Shown here: in pieces, positions 8,420 to 17,119 of the stretch | How the letters are laid out: each line of letters starts with the position of its first letter | How positions within the stretch are numbered: the stretch's first letter is position 1 | The notes under the pieces: generated by a model | Database searches by the model: none | What the model saw: the letters and a program-made list of their open reading frames with translations, nothing else | What the model was told of the DNA's origin: nothing | Position numbers and translations under genes: made by a program | Assembly (NCBI GenBank): GCA_964398215.1 | Contig: CAYNNP010000074.1 | Span: 1-24,637, forward strand | DNA: 24,637 bases | DNA from: CAYNNP01 sp964398215 | Lineage (GTDB): Bacteria > Planctomycetota > Planctomycetia > Pirellulales > Pirellulaceae | Reading direction: 5' to 3'

Positions 8420-10228
8420 TCAGTTGCGATGTCGATAGGGATTGAACAGCAAATAGTTCAGGTGGCGGTACAAGTCACTATCGGTTAGCAACTCGGCATG
8501 GTTTCCTTCGCCAGCAAGCCGAGGTCCATTGAGCAACACAACTCGACTGGCACTCCGCAATGTCTGCAAGCGTCGTGGCAAGATCACAACCAGTGTGCCC
8601 ATCGCAACCAACTCGTGCAGCGCGGCCAAGCAGGGATCTTCGCCCAAGTTTTCTGGCGACGAAGGCTCTGAAGCCAACAGAACGGGAGGTTTATGCAGCA
8701 GGGCACGCGCCACCGCGATCCCATAGGTCATTTCGACATCGAGCGCGGTATCTCCAGCCGTAACATAGGTGTTCAGCCCATCCGGCAACCGCTGCAGACG
8801 TTCGTAAACATCAACTTTCTCTAACGCTTCGACGATATGAGAATTGCTGATCGTGTCGTCACCACCTCGAAGGTTTTCGATGATGGATCCGTCCCAAATA
8901 GGGCCACTGGGTTCAATCCACATCACGTTGTCGGCCAACGATCGCGGATGAATATCCAGCAATCCAAGCCCATCGATGGACACACGACCTTCGGACGGTC
9001 GCCCAAAGCCCATTAGCAATTCGATCAACGCTCTGGTCGAGATCGATTCAGTACCCAAAATCGCAACCATCGATTTTGGTAACAGCTCAAGCGAAAAATG
9101 ACTGAGGATTGTTTTGTTACTTGAGTCATTGAGCGTGACGTCTTGAATCAATACGCCATCGCGCAGCCCTGCGAATCCTACACGTTGCTCGGTGGGAGCA
9201 ATATCGTCATTGCGACGCAGGTACATGTAAACACGATCAGACGCGTCGGCACCAGGTTTCAAAATCCGATTCAGTTCGGACAAACGAACGGCGGACACAA
9301 CCGCGCCAGTGAGAGCAAGACCCAGCAAGAGAGCTGCAGAAAGACTCAGTCCTTTTTCATCGCCAAGCAAGTTAATGCCCAGGCCAAGAATCACCAATGC
9401 AATCGCGATCGTTGAAGCAAGGAACAAGACAGGCCAAATTCGGCCGCGCTGTGAGTCGCTTTCATCAAGCCGCCGATAGAGGATATCGAGTTCATTTCCA
9501 AAGGCTTGATCTGCTAGTCCGTTGGCTTGTAGTCTGGCCAGCTTGGGCGCTAGGCCAACCAATTCGGCCATCCGCTGGCGACTCCTGCTGACTTCCCAAG
9601 TTGAAACAGTTGCTTCGTCATTCCCGCGTAAAAACCGAAAAAGCCGCCAAAGGCAAACACCGCTGATCACGGCTAGCACTGCCAACCAAACATCCACAAG
9701 CAGGGCAACCACCACACAAAAGATCAACATCAGCAAGTTGCGCGGGAGAGATCGGTACCAAAGCGAAAGTGTCTTTTGAAGCCTCGGTAAGTCTTGGCCG
9801 ATCAAAGATTGTGCATGAACGTGCTGGGCTGCAGCGCCTTCGAATTCGGCGCGCCGGAGACTTTGATTCAGAACCTTGGTGTGCAGCGCTCTGACGATTC
9901 GACTGGCGCGTCGGTCGGCGGCCAGACGATGCCGCCAGACTCCCAAGCAAAACAGGGCGCTAAAGACAAATACGATCGCGACCAATACGACTAGCTGCAG
10001 CACATCTTGCGTCGGAAAAAAACTTGGTACCGGCAGGTAAAGGTGACTGCCAAGGCGGATTGATTCACCACGAATCCCTTCTTTTTCCAAACACCGCGCG
10101 ATCACCGCGACAAGAATGATTACGACTGGCAACAGCAACGCACTTAACAGCGCCCACACATAGGACGCTGTCATACCGCCCGCTTCTGGTTCGTTGCGCG
10201 GAGCGGTTAAAATATCAAGACGACTCAA
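8420..10228 (-). CDS. ABC exporter-like protein with degenerate ATPase motifs
   Basis: Protein of 602 residues from a TTG at 10228, which has a GAGG-like sequence upstream; an in-frame ATG at 10174 (residue 19) is the alternative start. About six membrane segments (roughly 22-44, 77-97, 161-180, 182-200, 265-285, 296-315) precede a C-terminal domain at about 355-590 laid out like a type I exporter ATPase. Every nucleotide-handling motif is altered. Walker A reads LGTESISTRAL (no GKS/T), the signature region reads DVEMTYGIAVARALL (no LSGGQ), Walker B reads VLLASEPSS (no DE), and the switch histidine is replaced in VVILPRRL. ATP hydrolysis by this protein therefore looks unlikely. The gene lies 62 nt downstream of an ABC-2-type permease on the same strand and converges on the SecA/HlyD/M50 cluster with no gap. 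It could be a regulatory or structural subunit. Confidence 0.85.
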   Translation of the reverse strand: MSRLDILTAPRNEPEAGGMTASYVWALLSALLLPVVIILVAVIARCLEKEGIRGESIRLGSHLYLPVPSFFPTQDVLQLVVLVAIVFVFSALFCLGVWRHRLAADRRASRIVRALHTKVLNQSLRRAEFEGAAAQHVHAQSLIGQDLPRLQKTLSLWYRSLPRNLLMLIFCVVVALLVDVWLAVLAVISGVCLWRLFRFLRGNDEATVSTWEVSRSRQRMAELVGLAPKLARLQANGLADQAFGNELDILYRRLDESDSQRGRIWPVLFLASTIAIALVILGLGINLLGDEKGLSLSAALLLGLALTGAVVSAVRLSELNRILKPGADASDRVYMYLRRNDDIAPTEQRVGFAGLRDGVLIQDVTLNDSSNKTILSHFSLELLPKSMVAILGTESISTRALIELLMGFGRPSEGRVSIDGLGLLDIHPRSLADNVMWIEPSGPIWDGSIIENLRGGDDTISNSHIVEALEKVDVYERLQRLPDGLNTYVTAGDTALDVEMTYGIAVARALLHKPPVLLASEPSSPENLGEDPCLAALHELVAMGTLVVILPRRLQTLRSASRVVLLNGPRLAGEGNHAELLTDSDLYRHLNYLLFNPYRHRN

Positions 10229-10290
10229 GCGAAGGCCTCACGCACTAGATGCAATAGATAAGCAGGCAGTTGGCGCGAGTTTCATTCGCT

Positions 10291-12069
10291 TTATGCCAAG
10301 TCCCGATCCTCGAAAAGTAACATCGCCAGCATCCAAATGGCGATTGCGAAACATACAAGATAGTTGAAAGCACCAGCTAAGTAGATCACTGGAATCGGAT
10401 TTCCTGCATCCACAGCACTTTGAACGTTGAATACATTCAAATTCGGGACAATTACCGCTATCAGCTTACCAACAAATCCGACCAAAGGATTGTTCCCCTC
10501 AGTCGATGCAACCAACGGCGATGTCAGATTACCAATTACGTAAACAACAAAACAGGTAATAAAGTTCGCCAACAGCGGGAGTCGAGTCGCAAGGGCAACC
10601 GCAACCGCTGCAATCACCATCGTCTGCATGAAGTACAAACCCAGAACAGGAATCGTTGTCATGATTTCTTCCAGGCCCAACGCCCACCCCGTCATTCCGG
10701 TGGAGGTTTCTCGAGCGTCGTAAAGCGGTTTGTAGCTCAGCAAGATCAAGAAGAAAGCGCTGATCACGATGAACATCACAAACACGCTCATCATGATCCC
10801 AGCGTACTTGCCCAAGATGAATGATCGTCGGCTAACCGGTTTACTAAGAACTGTCAGTGCCGTTCGGCCTTCGATTTCATCACTAACCGTTGTACCGGCA
10901 CTCCACACGGCCTGAATGATCCCCAAGATCATGATCAACGTCACGCTGCTGTCTTTAAACATCCGGATATCGTCGCCGAGTGTATTGAACGGATAGATCG
11001 AAAAAACGACCACTCCGAAAACACCCATCGCAAGCAAGATCAAGTACAGCATTTGAGCCATCTCGTTCTTTGCTGTTGAAAGCGCCAAAGCCCAAACGCG
11101 CGGTGCAGCTTGGCGAAACGCGACCACGAAAGTTATGAACGTAAAGAAGCAGAATGCGATCATGACCAGTGACGACGTCTGGGGCACTGTCGGCAGGTTC
11201 TTGATCGTCAGCGTAACGGTGGCGTCATCGATTTCACGGTTTTGGATGAACAGGCGATTCGGGTCCGACGAAATTGGTGCAACGTCACGATTTTCGTACT
11301 TGTAAGTCATCACTTCGTTGGCGTTGACCCGCGTCAGTGCCTTGGTGGCTGATGTTGGATCGGGAGCATCCGAGAAGACAATCGTCCGGTTGCTTTCGAT
11401 AATCAGCTCCGCCATCGTCTTGGTGTCGTAGGTAAATTCACTCAGTTGATTCATCTGGTGAAAGTCGGCAGCATCTGGATCGATACTGGCTGGAGCCGCT
11501 GGAACGGTCAGCACAATTTGGGATGTTCCATCGCCAACAAGATTGACTTCCGGAATCGAATTCACGAACGCCATCGGTTTATCAACGAAAGTTGTTGCGG
11601 ACAAACCGAGAACGGTAATGATTCCTGTCGTGATCAAAACGTACGGGACGATGCCTTCTGTCAGGATGGTTCCCCACTCGCTCCGCGTCCGATGCCACAT
11701 CCCATAGACGAATCCAAAACCTGCTATCAGGCCAAGCGCTATCAGCGGCAGAAACAGAGTTTCTGGATACTCGGATTCGCGGGGCACGTAGTGGTAACAC
11801 AGGAAAGCAGAAATCAATGCTCCGATGACAAGCGATACAGTCACACCTCGCTTGGGGTCATCAGCCAGCGTTCCCAGCCCTGGAAAGAATGACAAAATCG
11901 CAAGCACACCATAAACCGCCAAACACACAATCGCTCCCAGCAATACTCCAGCAGCGATGACCCAAATCGGCGTGATGAAGCTGGGCATCCACTTTGAAAT
12001 TTGCCCCACGATGAGGGCTGGCTGGGCGCTACAAAGGTCGCCGAACGAAGGCAGGGTGAGTTCGAGCAT
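10291..12069 (-). CDS. ABC-2-type membrane permease with large extracytoplasmic insert
   Basis: Protein of 592 residues starting at the ATG at 12069; no clear Shine-Dalgarno is visible. N-terminal membrane segments (about 32-62, 78-95, 105-122, 143-160) are followed by a roughly 150-residue polar region of beta character. A second membrane block then carries the ABC-2 permease hallmark DEIEGRTALTVLSKPVSRR and FILGKYAGI, and further helices run to the end. In known systems such a permease pairs with a separate soluble ATPase. None is encoded next to it: the only downstream gene, 62 nt away, is the degenerate ABC protein. Its ATPase may be encoded elsewhere. Substrate unknown. Confidence 0.8.
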   Translation of the reverse strand: MLELTLPSFGDLCSAQPALIVGQISKWMPSFITPIWVIAAGVLLGAIVCLAVYGVLAILSFFPGLGTLADDPKRGVTVSLVIGALISAFLCYHYVPRESEYPETLFLPLIALGLIAGFGFVYGMWHRTRSEWGTILTEGIVPYVLITTGIITVLGLSATTFVDKPMAFVNSIPEVNLVGDGTSQIVLTVPAAPASIDPDAADFHQMNQLSEFTYDTKTMAELIIESNRTIVFSDAPDPTSATKALTRVNANEVMTYKYENRDVAPISSDPNRLFIQNREIDDATVTLTIKNLPTVPQTSSLVMIAFCFFTFITFVVAFRQAAPRVWALALSTAKNEMAQMLYLILLAMGVFGVVVFSIYPFNTLGDDIRMFKDSSVTLIMILGIIQAVWSAGTTVSDEIEGRTALTVLSKPVSRRSFILGKYAGIMMSVFVMFIVISAFFLILLSYKPLYDARETSTGMTGWALGLEEIMTTIPVLGLYFMQTMVIAAVAVALATRLPLLANFITCFVVYVIGNLTSPLVASTEGNNPLVGFVGKLIAVIVPNLNVFNVQSAVDAGNPIPVIYLAGAFNYLVCFAIAIWMLAMLLFEDRDLA

Positions 12070-12255
12070 GGAAATGGAAAGGTGAGAATAGATTGGTATT
12101 GGACAGGTCGCCGTTAAACGCCAAATTTACGCGCGTATCTGGTGGGAACAAGTCGTCGATCGAAAAATCAACGCTTGCCTATTCCGGCGTGAACCGAGAT
12201 TTCCGCGAAAAATCTCTCTTCGCTGTTACGTGGCAACGCGTGAAAAGGTTTGCTT
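12070..12255. other. Upstream region of the permease gene
   Basis: Gap between two minus-strand genes that should hold the promoter of the permease/degenerate-ABC operon. I see no convincing -35/-10 pair, terminator or repeat in it. Confidence 0.4.
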
Positions 12256-12669
12256 TTATTGGAATTGAACCAAAAGTTTGCGAATCGAAGCGGGGATTTC
12301 AACTTTCTGGAGCCCCTGTTCTGTGAATCGACAGCACACCGCAGTGACTTCTCCTGTGGCGACAGGTCCCGATTCGTTACTGATTTCAAACCGATAACGG
12401 ACGCTGGTCTTGCCGATTTTGGAGACACTGACCGCGATCAGCAGTTGGTCCTCGAACCGAGCTGGAGCCAAATAATCGCATTTTGCAGACACCCTTGGCC
12501 AAGATATCGGGGGGCCATCATCGACTTTGTGCGATAGAACCGAGATCCCGACCGACCTCAACAACTCGTGCTCAGCGACTTCCATGATTGGAAAAAACGC
12601 GGAGAAATGCACGATGCCAGCGGCGTCAGTGTCCCGAAACTCGACCCGGCGTTTAACTTCAAAAGCCAC
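12256..12669 (-). CDS. YbgC-like acyl-CoA thioesterase (4HBT family)
   Basis: Protein of 137 residues reading from a GTG at 12669, a normal length for a single hot-dog domain. The N-terminal signature EFRDTDAAGIVHFSAFF (about 10-26) contains the Asp expected to be catalytic in the 4-hydroxybenzoyl-CoA thioesterase/YbgC group (D15). It is followed by the helix MEVAEHELL. Known family activity: hydrolysis of acyl-CoA or acyl-ACP thioesters in the cytoplasm. It lies on the strand of rpsR, 126 nt downstream, with only a weak hairpin (12690-12708) between them, so read-through from rpsR is possible. The exact acyl substrate cannot be told. Confidence 0.85.
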   Translation of the reverse strand: MAFEVKRRVEFRDTDAAGIVHFSAFFPIMEVAEHELLRSVGISVLSHKVDDGPPISWPRVSAKCDYLAPARFEDQLLIAVSVSKIGKTSVRYRFEISNESGPVATGEVTAVCCRFTEQGLQKVEIPASIRKLLVQFQ

Positions 12670-12795
12670 TTGATCTACCTAGCAGCGGACAACGGTCCCC
12701 TTTGAAAGGACCGGGGCTTGCACCCGTGGGCTGAGAAAATCGCCAACGGGCGCTGTGCGGCGTAGCGACACACGTCGATAGGTGATTACTACGAA

Positions 12796-13074
12796 TTACT
12801 CGCCAACGAATGGCAACAAAGCCATGAATCGTGCGCGTTTGACTGCTGCGGTGACCGCATGCTGGCTGGCGGCAGTACAGCCACTCTTGCGACGGCCAAC
12901 GATTCGGCCTTGCCGGTTGATCATCTTTTTCAGCAATTCGACGTCTTTATAGTCGACGTACATGGGTCGTGGTCGCTGACCATCGACGAAAATCGGGTCC
13001 TTCTTGCGTGTACGACTACGGACGCGAGAACGTTTTCGAGCACGACTACGGTTGCTCATTGGACGAGGAGGCAT
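12796..13074 (-). CDS. rpsR: 30S ribosomal protein S18
   Basis: Protein of 92 residues. The conserved S18 core is plain: VDYKDVELLKKMINRQGRI, then GRRKSGCTAASQHAVTAAVK and the end RARFMALLPFV. The N-terminus is a basic Arg/Ser/Lys extension. I chose the ATG at 13074 because AGAGAAG lies just upstream in the mRNA; the ATG at 13059 has no ribosome binding site. S18 binds with S6 on the platform of the small subunit. In many bacteria rpsR sits with rpsF and rplI, but here neither is adjacent; a thioesterase gene follows instead. Confidence 0.95.
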   Translation of the reverse strand: MPPRPMSNRSRARKRSRVRSRTRKKDPIFVDGQRPRPMYVDYKDVELLKKMINRQGRIVGRRKSGCTAASQHAVTAAVKRARFMALLPFVGE

Positions 13075-13622
13075 ATCACTTCTCTTAAAGGGGCGAATGG
13101 TCTAACAGGGCAGAGAACGAACTTCGGATGGCTCAATGGAGCCAAAGTTGCCTTTGCGCTGTTGCGGTCGATGGGCTGTGGTTCGTCTGTTTGCCATCGA
13201 CTCGCCAAGGACAGAACGAAGGGCGGGAGTATGGTCGCTGCTGGCGGCCCTGGCAAGGGGAAATGAACTCAGAAGCTCCCGTATTTCGCGACATTCCACC
13301 GACTTTTTCGATCGATTTGCCCTTTCACTTCAGGTCAAGCTTTGCCATTATTTGCAGAACGTTCTCTGGGAAACTTCTTGCGATGTTTCGAGGGTTGGGT
13401 AAAGCGGATTTACACCCCGGATAAACACACAAGCGAAGGCGCATTACTAGCCGTTGCTCAAGTGGGTTTTCGCCATGCTACCAGAGATTCTACAACTCAA
13501 CTGCCGTTTGCGAACAAAGCAACCAAGAGCCACGATCCACACAATTTCGGTTTGAACTGAAGACGCGACGTTCCGCGTCCCCGAATTCTTTTGTTGATCA
13601 TGAGCCTGTTTAGGTGAAAAAA
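13075..13622. other. Divergent promoter region between rpsR and the EF-G gene
   Basis: About 550 bases without a convincing gene; the several open frames here lack family features or ribosome binding sites. The region must contain promoters for both flanking translation genes. Visible structures are a hairpin GGCTC-AATG-GAGCC (13130-13143) in the presumed rpsR leader, 56 nt before its ATG, and a hairpin GACGCG-ACGTTC-CGCGTC (13562-13579) in the presumed EF-G leader. No -35/-10 pair stands out enough to call. Confidence 0.5.
13612..13617 (+). promoter_or_regulatory. Ribosome binding site deciding the EF-G start
   Basis: AGGTGA ends 5 nt before the ATG at 13623. The GTG at 13614 lies inside this sequence and so is unlikely to be the start. 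Confidence 0.7.
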
Positions 13623-15707
13623 ATGAATCTGGAGAAGCTACGAAACATCGGGATCAGCGCCCACATTGACTCGGGAAAAACAACCCTCAGTGAGCGAATC
13701 CTGTACTACACCGGACGGATTCACAAAATCGAAGACGTTCGTGGCGGTGGCGATGGCGCGACCATGGACCATATGGAACTGGAAAAAGAACGTGGAATCA
13801 CGATCACCAGTGCAGCAACCAGCGTTAACTGGAAAGACCATCCGATCAACTTGATTGATACACCCGGCCACGTTGACTTTACTGTCGAAGTAGAGCGTTC
13901 GCTGCGTGTCTTGGATGGTGCTGTCTTGGTTTTGTGCAGCGTCGGTGGCGTCCAAAGTCAATCGATTACGGTTGACCGTCAAATGAAACGATATGGCTGC
14001 CCGCGTGTTGCGTTTATCAACAAGATGGACCGAACCGGCGCCAACCCGTTCCGTGTTGCCGAGCAACTTCGCGACAAACTGGGCGCCGAAGCGTTCATGA
14101 TGCAATATCCGATCGGCGCCGAGGATAACTTCGAAGGCGTTATCGACTTGATCGAAATGAAGGCCTACACCCACGAAGGCAATGAGGGTGAAACGGTCGT
14201 CACCGGCGATATCCCCGCCGAGCTTCAAGACAAAGCGGAGGAGTACCGCGGATTGATGCTGGAAGCTTTGTCGATGTACAGCGACGAAATGATGGAATTG
14301 CTTCTTAGCGAAGAAGAAATTCCAAAGGATTTGATCTACAACGTAACACGTGATGCAGTGCTTGGTGGTGCGACACCTGTCTATATGGGCAGTGCGTTCA
14401 AGAACAAATCGGTTCAACCGCTTCTTGATGCAGTTATCCGTTACCTGCCAAGTCCACTTGATCGAGAAATCAAAGGTTCCGATCCGAAGGACGAAGAAAA
14501 GAAGATCGAATTGAAGCCCGATCCAAAGGCTCCTTTCGTTGGCATGGCGTTCAAGATCGTTGATGATCCATTCGGCCAACTGACTTTCATGCGGGTCTAT
14601 CAAGGAACCATCGAAAAGGGCAGCGGATACGTCAACCAACGGACTGGACGGACCGAGCGTTTCAGCCGGATCGTTCGTATGCACAGCGAGAAACGAGAAG
14701 AAATCGACTCGGCTTCTGCTGGTGACATCATCGCAGTCATGGGCATCGATTGTGCAAGTGGCGATACCTATGGTGCCACACGCGATCAGTGCACACTGGA
14801 ATCGATGTTCGTTCCCGATCCTGTGATCAAAATTGCTGTCGAAGCAAAGAACCGATCCGAAGCCGACAAGATGGGCAAGGCTCTCCAACGGTTCCGCAAA
14901 GAAGATCCTACCTTCCGAGTCTTTACTGACGAAGAAACCAAAGAGATCCTGATTAGCGGCATGGGCGAATTGCACCTGGAAGTTTACATCGAACGAATTC
15001 GTCGTGAGTACGGCGTTGAGATCGAAGTCGGTGCACCGAAGGTTAGCTACCGCGAAAGCCCAACCAAAGAAGTTTCGTTCGACTACAAACACAAGAAGCA
15101 GTCGGGTGGTTCTGGTCAGTTCGCTCACATCAAGGGCAAGCTTTGCCCAATCGAGTCGGACAGCGAAGACAGCTTTGAGTTCGAGGAAAAAATCGTTGGT
15201 GGACGTATCCCCAAGCAGTACATCCCGGCAATCGAAAAAGGTTTTCGCGACATCCTCCACAAAGGACCAGTCGCAGAGTACCCAGTCGTTGGCACGCGGA
15301 TTGTGCTTGAAGACGGAAGCTTCCACGAAGTTGACTCTTCTGAGAAAGCGTTTTACACAGCCGCTCAGGGTTGCTTCCGCGAGTACTTCAAGCAGGCGGG
15401 ACCAAAACTTCTTGAGCCAATCATGAACATCGAAATCGAATGCCCCGAGGATTTCCAAGGTGCAGTTGTTGGTGACGTGATCAAACGACGTGGAATCATG
15501 AACAGCAATGATATCGTTGACGGCAACAGTATCATCATCGCCGAGGTTCCACTTGCAGAAACCTTTGGCTATGCAACTGACCTGCGTTCAATGACGCAAG
15601 GCCAAGGAACCTTTACAATGGAACTTGCAACGTTCCGTCAGGTTCCATCGAACATCCAAGAAGAGATCGTCGAAGCCAAGAAAAAACAGTTGGTCGGCTC
15701 GAAGTAA
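13623..15707 (+). CDS. fusA: Elongation factor G, spdEFG1/mitochondrial EF-G1 type
   Basis: Protein of 694 residues, full length for EF-G. GTPase motifs are AHIDSGKTT (13-21), DTPGH (79-83) and NKMD (133-136). The switch I region EKERGITITSAAT is complete, and domain IV/V segments such as HKKQSGGSGQFAHIKG and LRSMTQGQGTFTMEL are present. AHIDSGKTT in place of the usual AHVDAGKTT or AHIDAGKTT, the GDGATMDHMELEKERGIT segment, and HKKQSGG resemble human mitochondrial EF-G1. That is known of the spdEFG1 group found in spirochaetes, planctomycetes and some deltaproteobacteria. The expected role is GTP-driven tRNA-mRNA translocation. It is not next to rpsL/rpsG/tuf as in the str operon. A strong terminator follows the stop. 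Confidence 0.93.
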   Translation: MNLEKLRNIGISAHIDSGKTTLSERILYYTGRIHKIEDVRGGGDGATMDHMELEKERGITITSAATSVNWKDHPINLIDTPGHVDFTVEVERSLRVLDGAVLVLCSVGGVQSQSITVDRQMKRYGCPRVAFINKMDRTGANPFRVAEQLRDKLGAEAFMMQYPIGAEDNFEGVIDLIEMKAYTHEGNEGETVVTGDIPAELQDKAEEYRGLMLEALSMYSDEMMELLLSEEEIPKDLIYNVTRDAVLGGATPVYMGSAFKNKSVQPLLDAVIRYLPSPLDREIKGSDPKDEEKKIELKPDPKAPFVGMAFKIVDDPFGQLTFMRVYQGTIEKGSGYVNQRTGRTERFSRIVRMHSEKREEIDSASAGDIIAVMGIDCASGDTYGATRDQCTLESMFVPDPVIKIAVEAKNRSEADKMGKALQRFRKEDPTFRVFTDEETKEILISGMGELHLEVYIERIRREYGVEIEVGAPKVSYRESPTKEVSFDYKHKKQSGGSGQFAHIKGKLCPIESDSEDSFEFEEKIVGGRIPKQYIPAIEKGFRDILHKGPVAEYPVVGTRIVLEDGSFHEVDSSEKAFYTAAQGCFREYFKQAGPKLLEPIMNIEIECPEDFQGAVVGDVIKRRGIMNSNDIVDGNSIIIAEVPLAETFGYATDLRSMTQGQGTFTMELATFRQVPSNIQEEIVEAKKKQLVGSK

Positions 15708-15730
15708 ACCGCTTTGGCCGACACCAAAAG

Positions 15731-15764
15731 AAAAGCCCCGTTCAATGAACGGGGCTTTTTTTGT
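15731..15764. terminator. Strong intrinsic terminator, probably bidirectional
   Basis: Perfect stem GCCCCGTTC/GAACGGGGC (15735-15743 with 15747-15755) around a three-base loop, followed by seven T on the plus strand (15756-15762). On the minus strand the stem is followed by TTTTC TTTT. It lies between the convergent EF-G gene (stop at 15707) and the ABC permease gene (stop at 15779) and can serve both. Confidence 0.92.
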
Positions 15765-15778
15765 GCATTCGCGAAACC

Positions 15779-17119
15779 TCATTCCGCTGTACGTAGCCGC
15801 TTAAACAATTGGCCAATCGACTTGGCGGAATCTGACTTCAGCAAGCCTGCACGGTAAATGCGACCTGCGACCACGACCACAATTCCTGTCGCGATCAACA
15901 TCACCAATGCCGACACCGGTAGCTGCCACGACGGAATCGTTTGCCCCGTGGACATTCGCAGCGACATCATCAGCGGCGCCGATGGCGGAAAGAAGCTTAG
16001 CGCGACCGGTAATACTCCATTGGGATCCTTGATCACCAAGAACCAAGTCATCATTGGCAACATCAACACCAGCCAGACGGGCAACAGCATTGACTGGGCT
16101 TCTTTTAGCTCGCTGACAGAAGCGCCGATCGTCAAGAAAATCGAACTAAAGAACAGAACACCCAAAATCTGGAACACAATCAACCACGGCATCACCGCCC
16201 AAGGCAAATTATCACCCCAGCCGTTATGATTCAGCATGAAGTAGCCGCCGATGCCGTAGATCGCAAAGATCACGAACGAGCCACAAACATTGCCAATCAA
16301 TTTGCCAGTCATCAATGTCGTAGGACTGACCGAACCCAACAGCAGCTCGGCAATGCGGTTCGTCTTTTCTTCCATTCCACTTTCTAGCATCGGTTGCGCT
16401 GCCAGAAAAATGACCATGAACATCAACATCATCACACCAAACGGCAGGAACAATGATGCCATCAAGTTCCCGCCATCCTTGCTGGCCACTTCACCATCTT
16501 CATTGGCTTTGAATGGCAATTTTGGTTGAGCCGACACCGGCACACTCGCTTTGTCGACCACCGTGGAATCGATACCAAGCTCGGTCAATCTGGCAACGCG
16601 AACCTTCTCTCTCACGTGAGCTTCGATCCAACGCCTGGCATCGCTCAAAACCGCATCCTGCGAAACAAACGTTAGAAGAATCTGCCCCGTATCGGAGGGC
16701 TCAAGCTTCTCGGGGACTTCAACAAACGCATAAAGTTTCCCATCACGAATTCGGTCGCTGAGCGCAAGCCTTGCTTGATCATCCAGCGATGGACGATCAG
16801 CTTTTACAATCTTCCAAATATCAGCGGACTCAAGCGGATTTTTTTCGCCGTCCTCCTCATCGGCTTGCTCATCACTGGTCGCCGACTTGATCAATTTGTT
16901 CCGCATATCGGCGGCGGCTTTGATCGAATCGAACAATTTGCCGGAAGCATCTGCGACAACGATTTCCCTTTCCTTTTGTCCGCCGATTTTTTGCAGCAGC
17001 GGCATCAGGACTACACCGCCCAACATCAATACCGGCATCATTATGAGCGTGAACAAAAAGGCTTTGGTTCCGACCATCGCCATGAATTCGCGACGTGCAA
17101 TCGCAATCAACTTATGCAT
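15779..17119 (-). CDS. ABC-2-type transporter permease, NatB-like
   Basis: Protein of 446 residues from the ATG at 17119 (MHKLIAIARREF). The open frame reaches further upstream, but that part lies wholly inside the ATPase gene, and the chosen start gives the classic short N-terminus before the first membrane helix (about 20-42). A roughly 190-residue extracytoplasmic region follows, then a block of five or so helices. The first of these is followed by EEKTNRIAELLLGSVSPTTL and MTGKLIG, the NatB/ABC-2 permease signature. The ATG overlaps the end of the upstream ATPase gene by 8 nt, indicating translational coupling. Known relatives export sodium, drugs or other small substrates; the substrate here is not determinable. 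Confidence 0.88.
   Translation of the reverse strand: MHKLIAIARREFMAMVGTKAFLFTLIMMPVLMLGGVVLMPLLQKIGGQKEREIVVADASGKLFDSIKAAADMRNKLIKSATSDEQADEEDGEKNPLESADIWKIVKADRPSLDDQARLALSDRIRDGKLYAFVEVPEKLEPSDTGQILLTFVSQDAVLSDARRWIEAHVREKVRVARLTELGIDSTVVDKASVPVSAQPKLPFKANEDGEVASKDGGNLMASLFLPFGVMMLMFMVIFLAAQPMLESGMEEKTNRIAELLLGSVSPTTLMTGKLIGNVCGSFVIFAIYGIGGYFMLNHNGWGDNLPWAVMPWLIVFQILGVLFFSSIFLTIGASVSELKEAQSMLLPVWLVLMLPMMTWFLVIKDPNGVLPVALSFFPPSAPLMMSLRMSTGQTIPSWQLPVSALVMLIATGIVVVVAGRIYRAGLLKSDSAKSIGQLFKRLRTAE

Noticed and set aside
13128..13560. Overlapping plus-strand frames of 72-98 codons between rpsR and EF-G
   Set aside because: Mutually overlapping in different frames, no ribosome binding site and no recognisable protein pattern; the region is better read as regulatory.
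13638..15458. 606-codon open frame on the minus strand
   Set aside because: It is fully antisense to the EF-G gene, shows no domain pattern, and arises from the codon usage of the conserved plus-strand gene.
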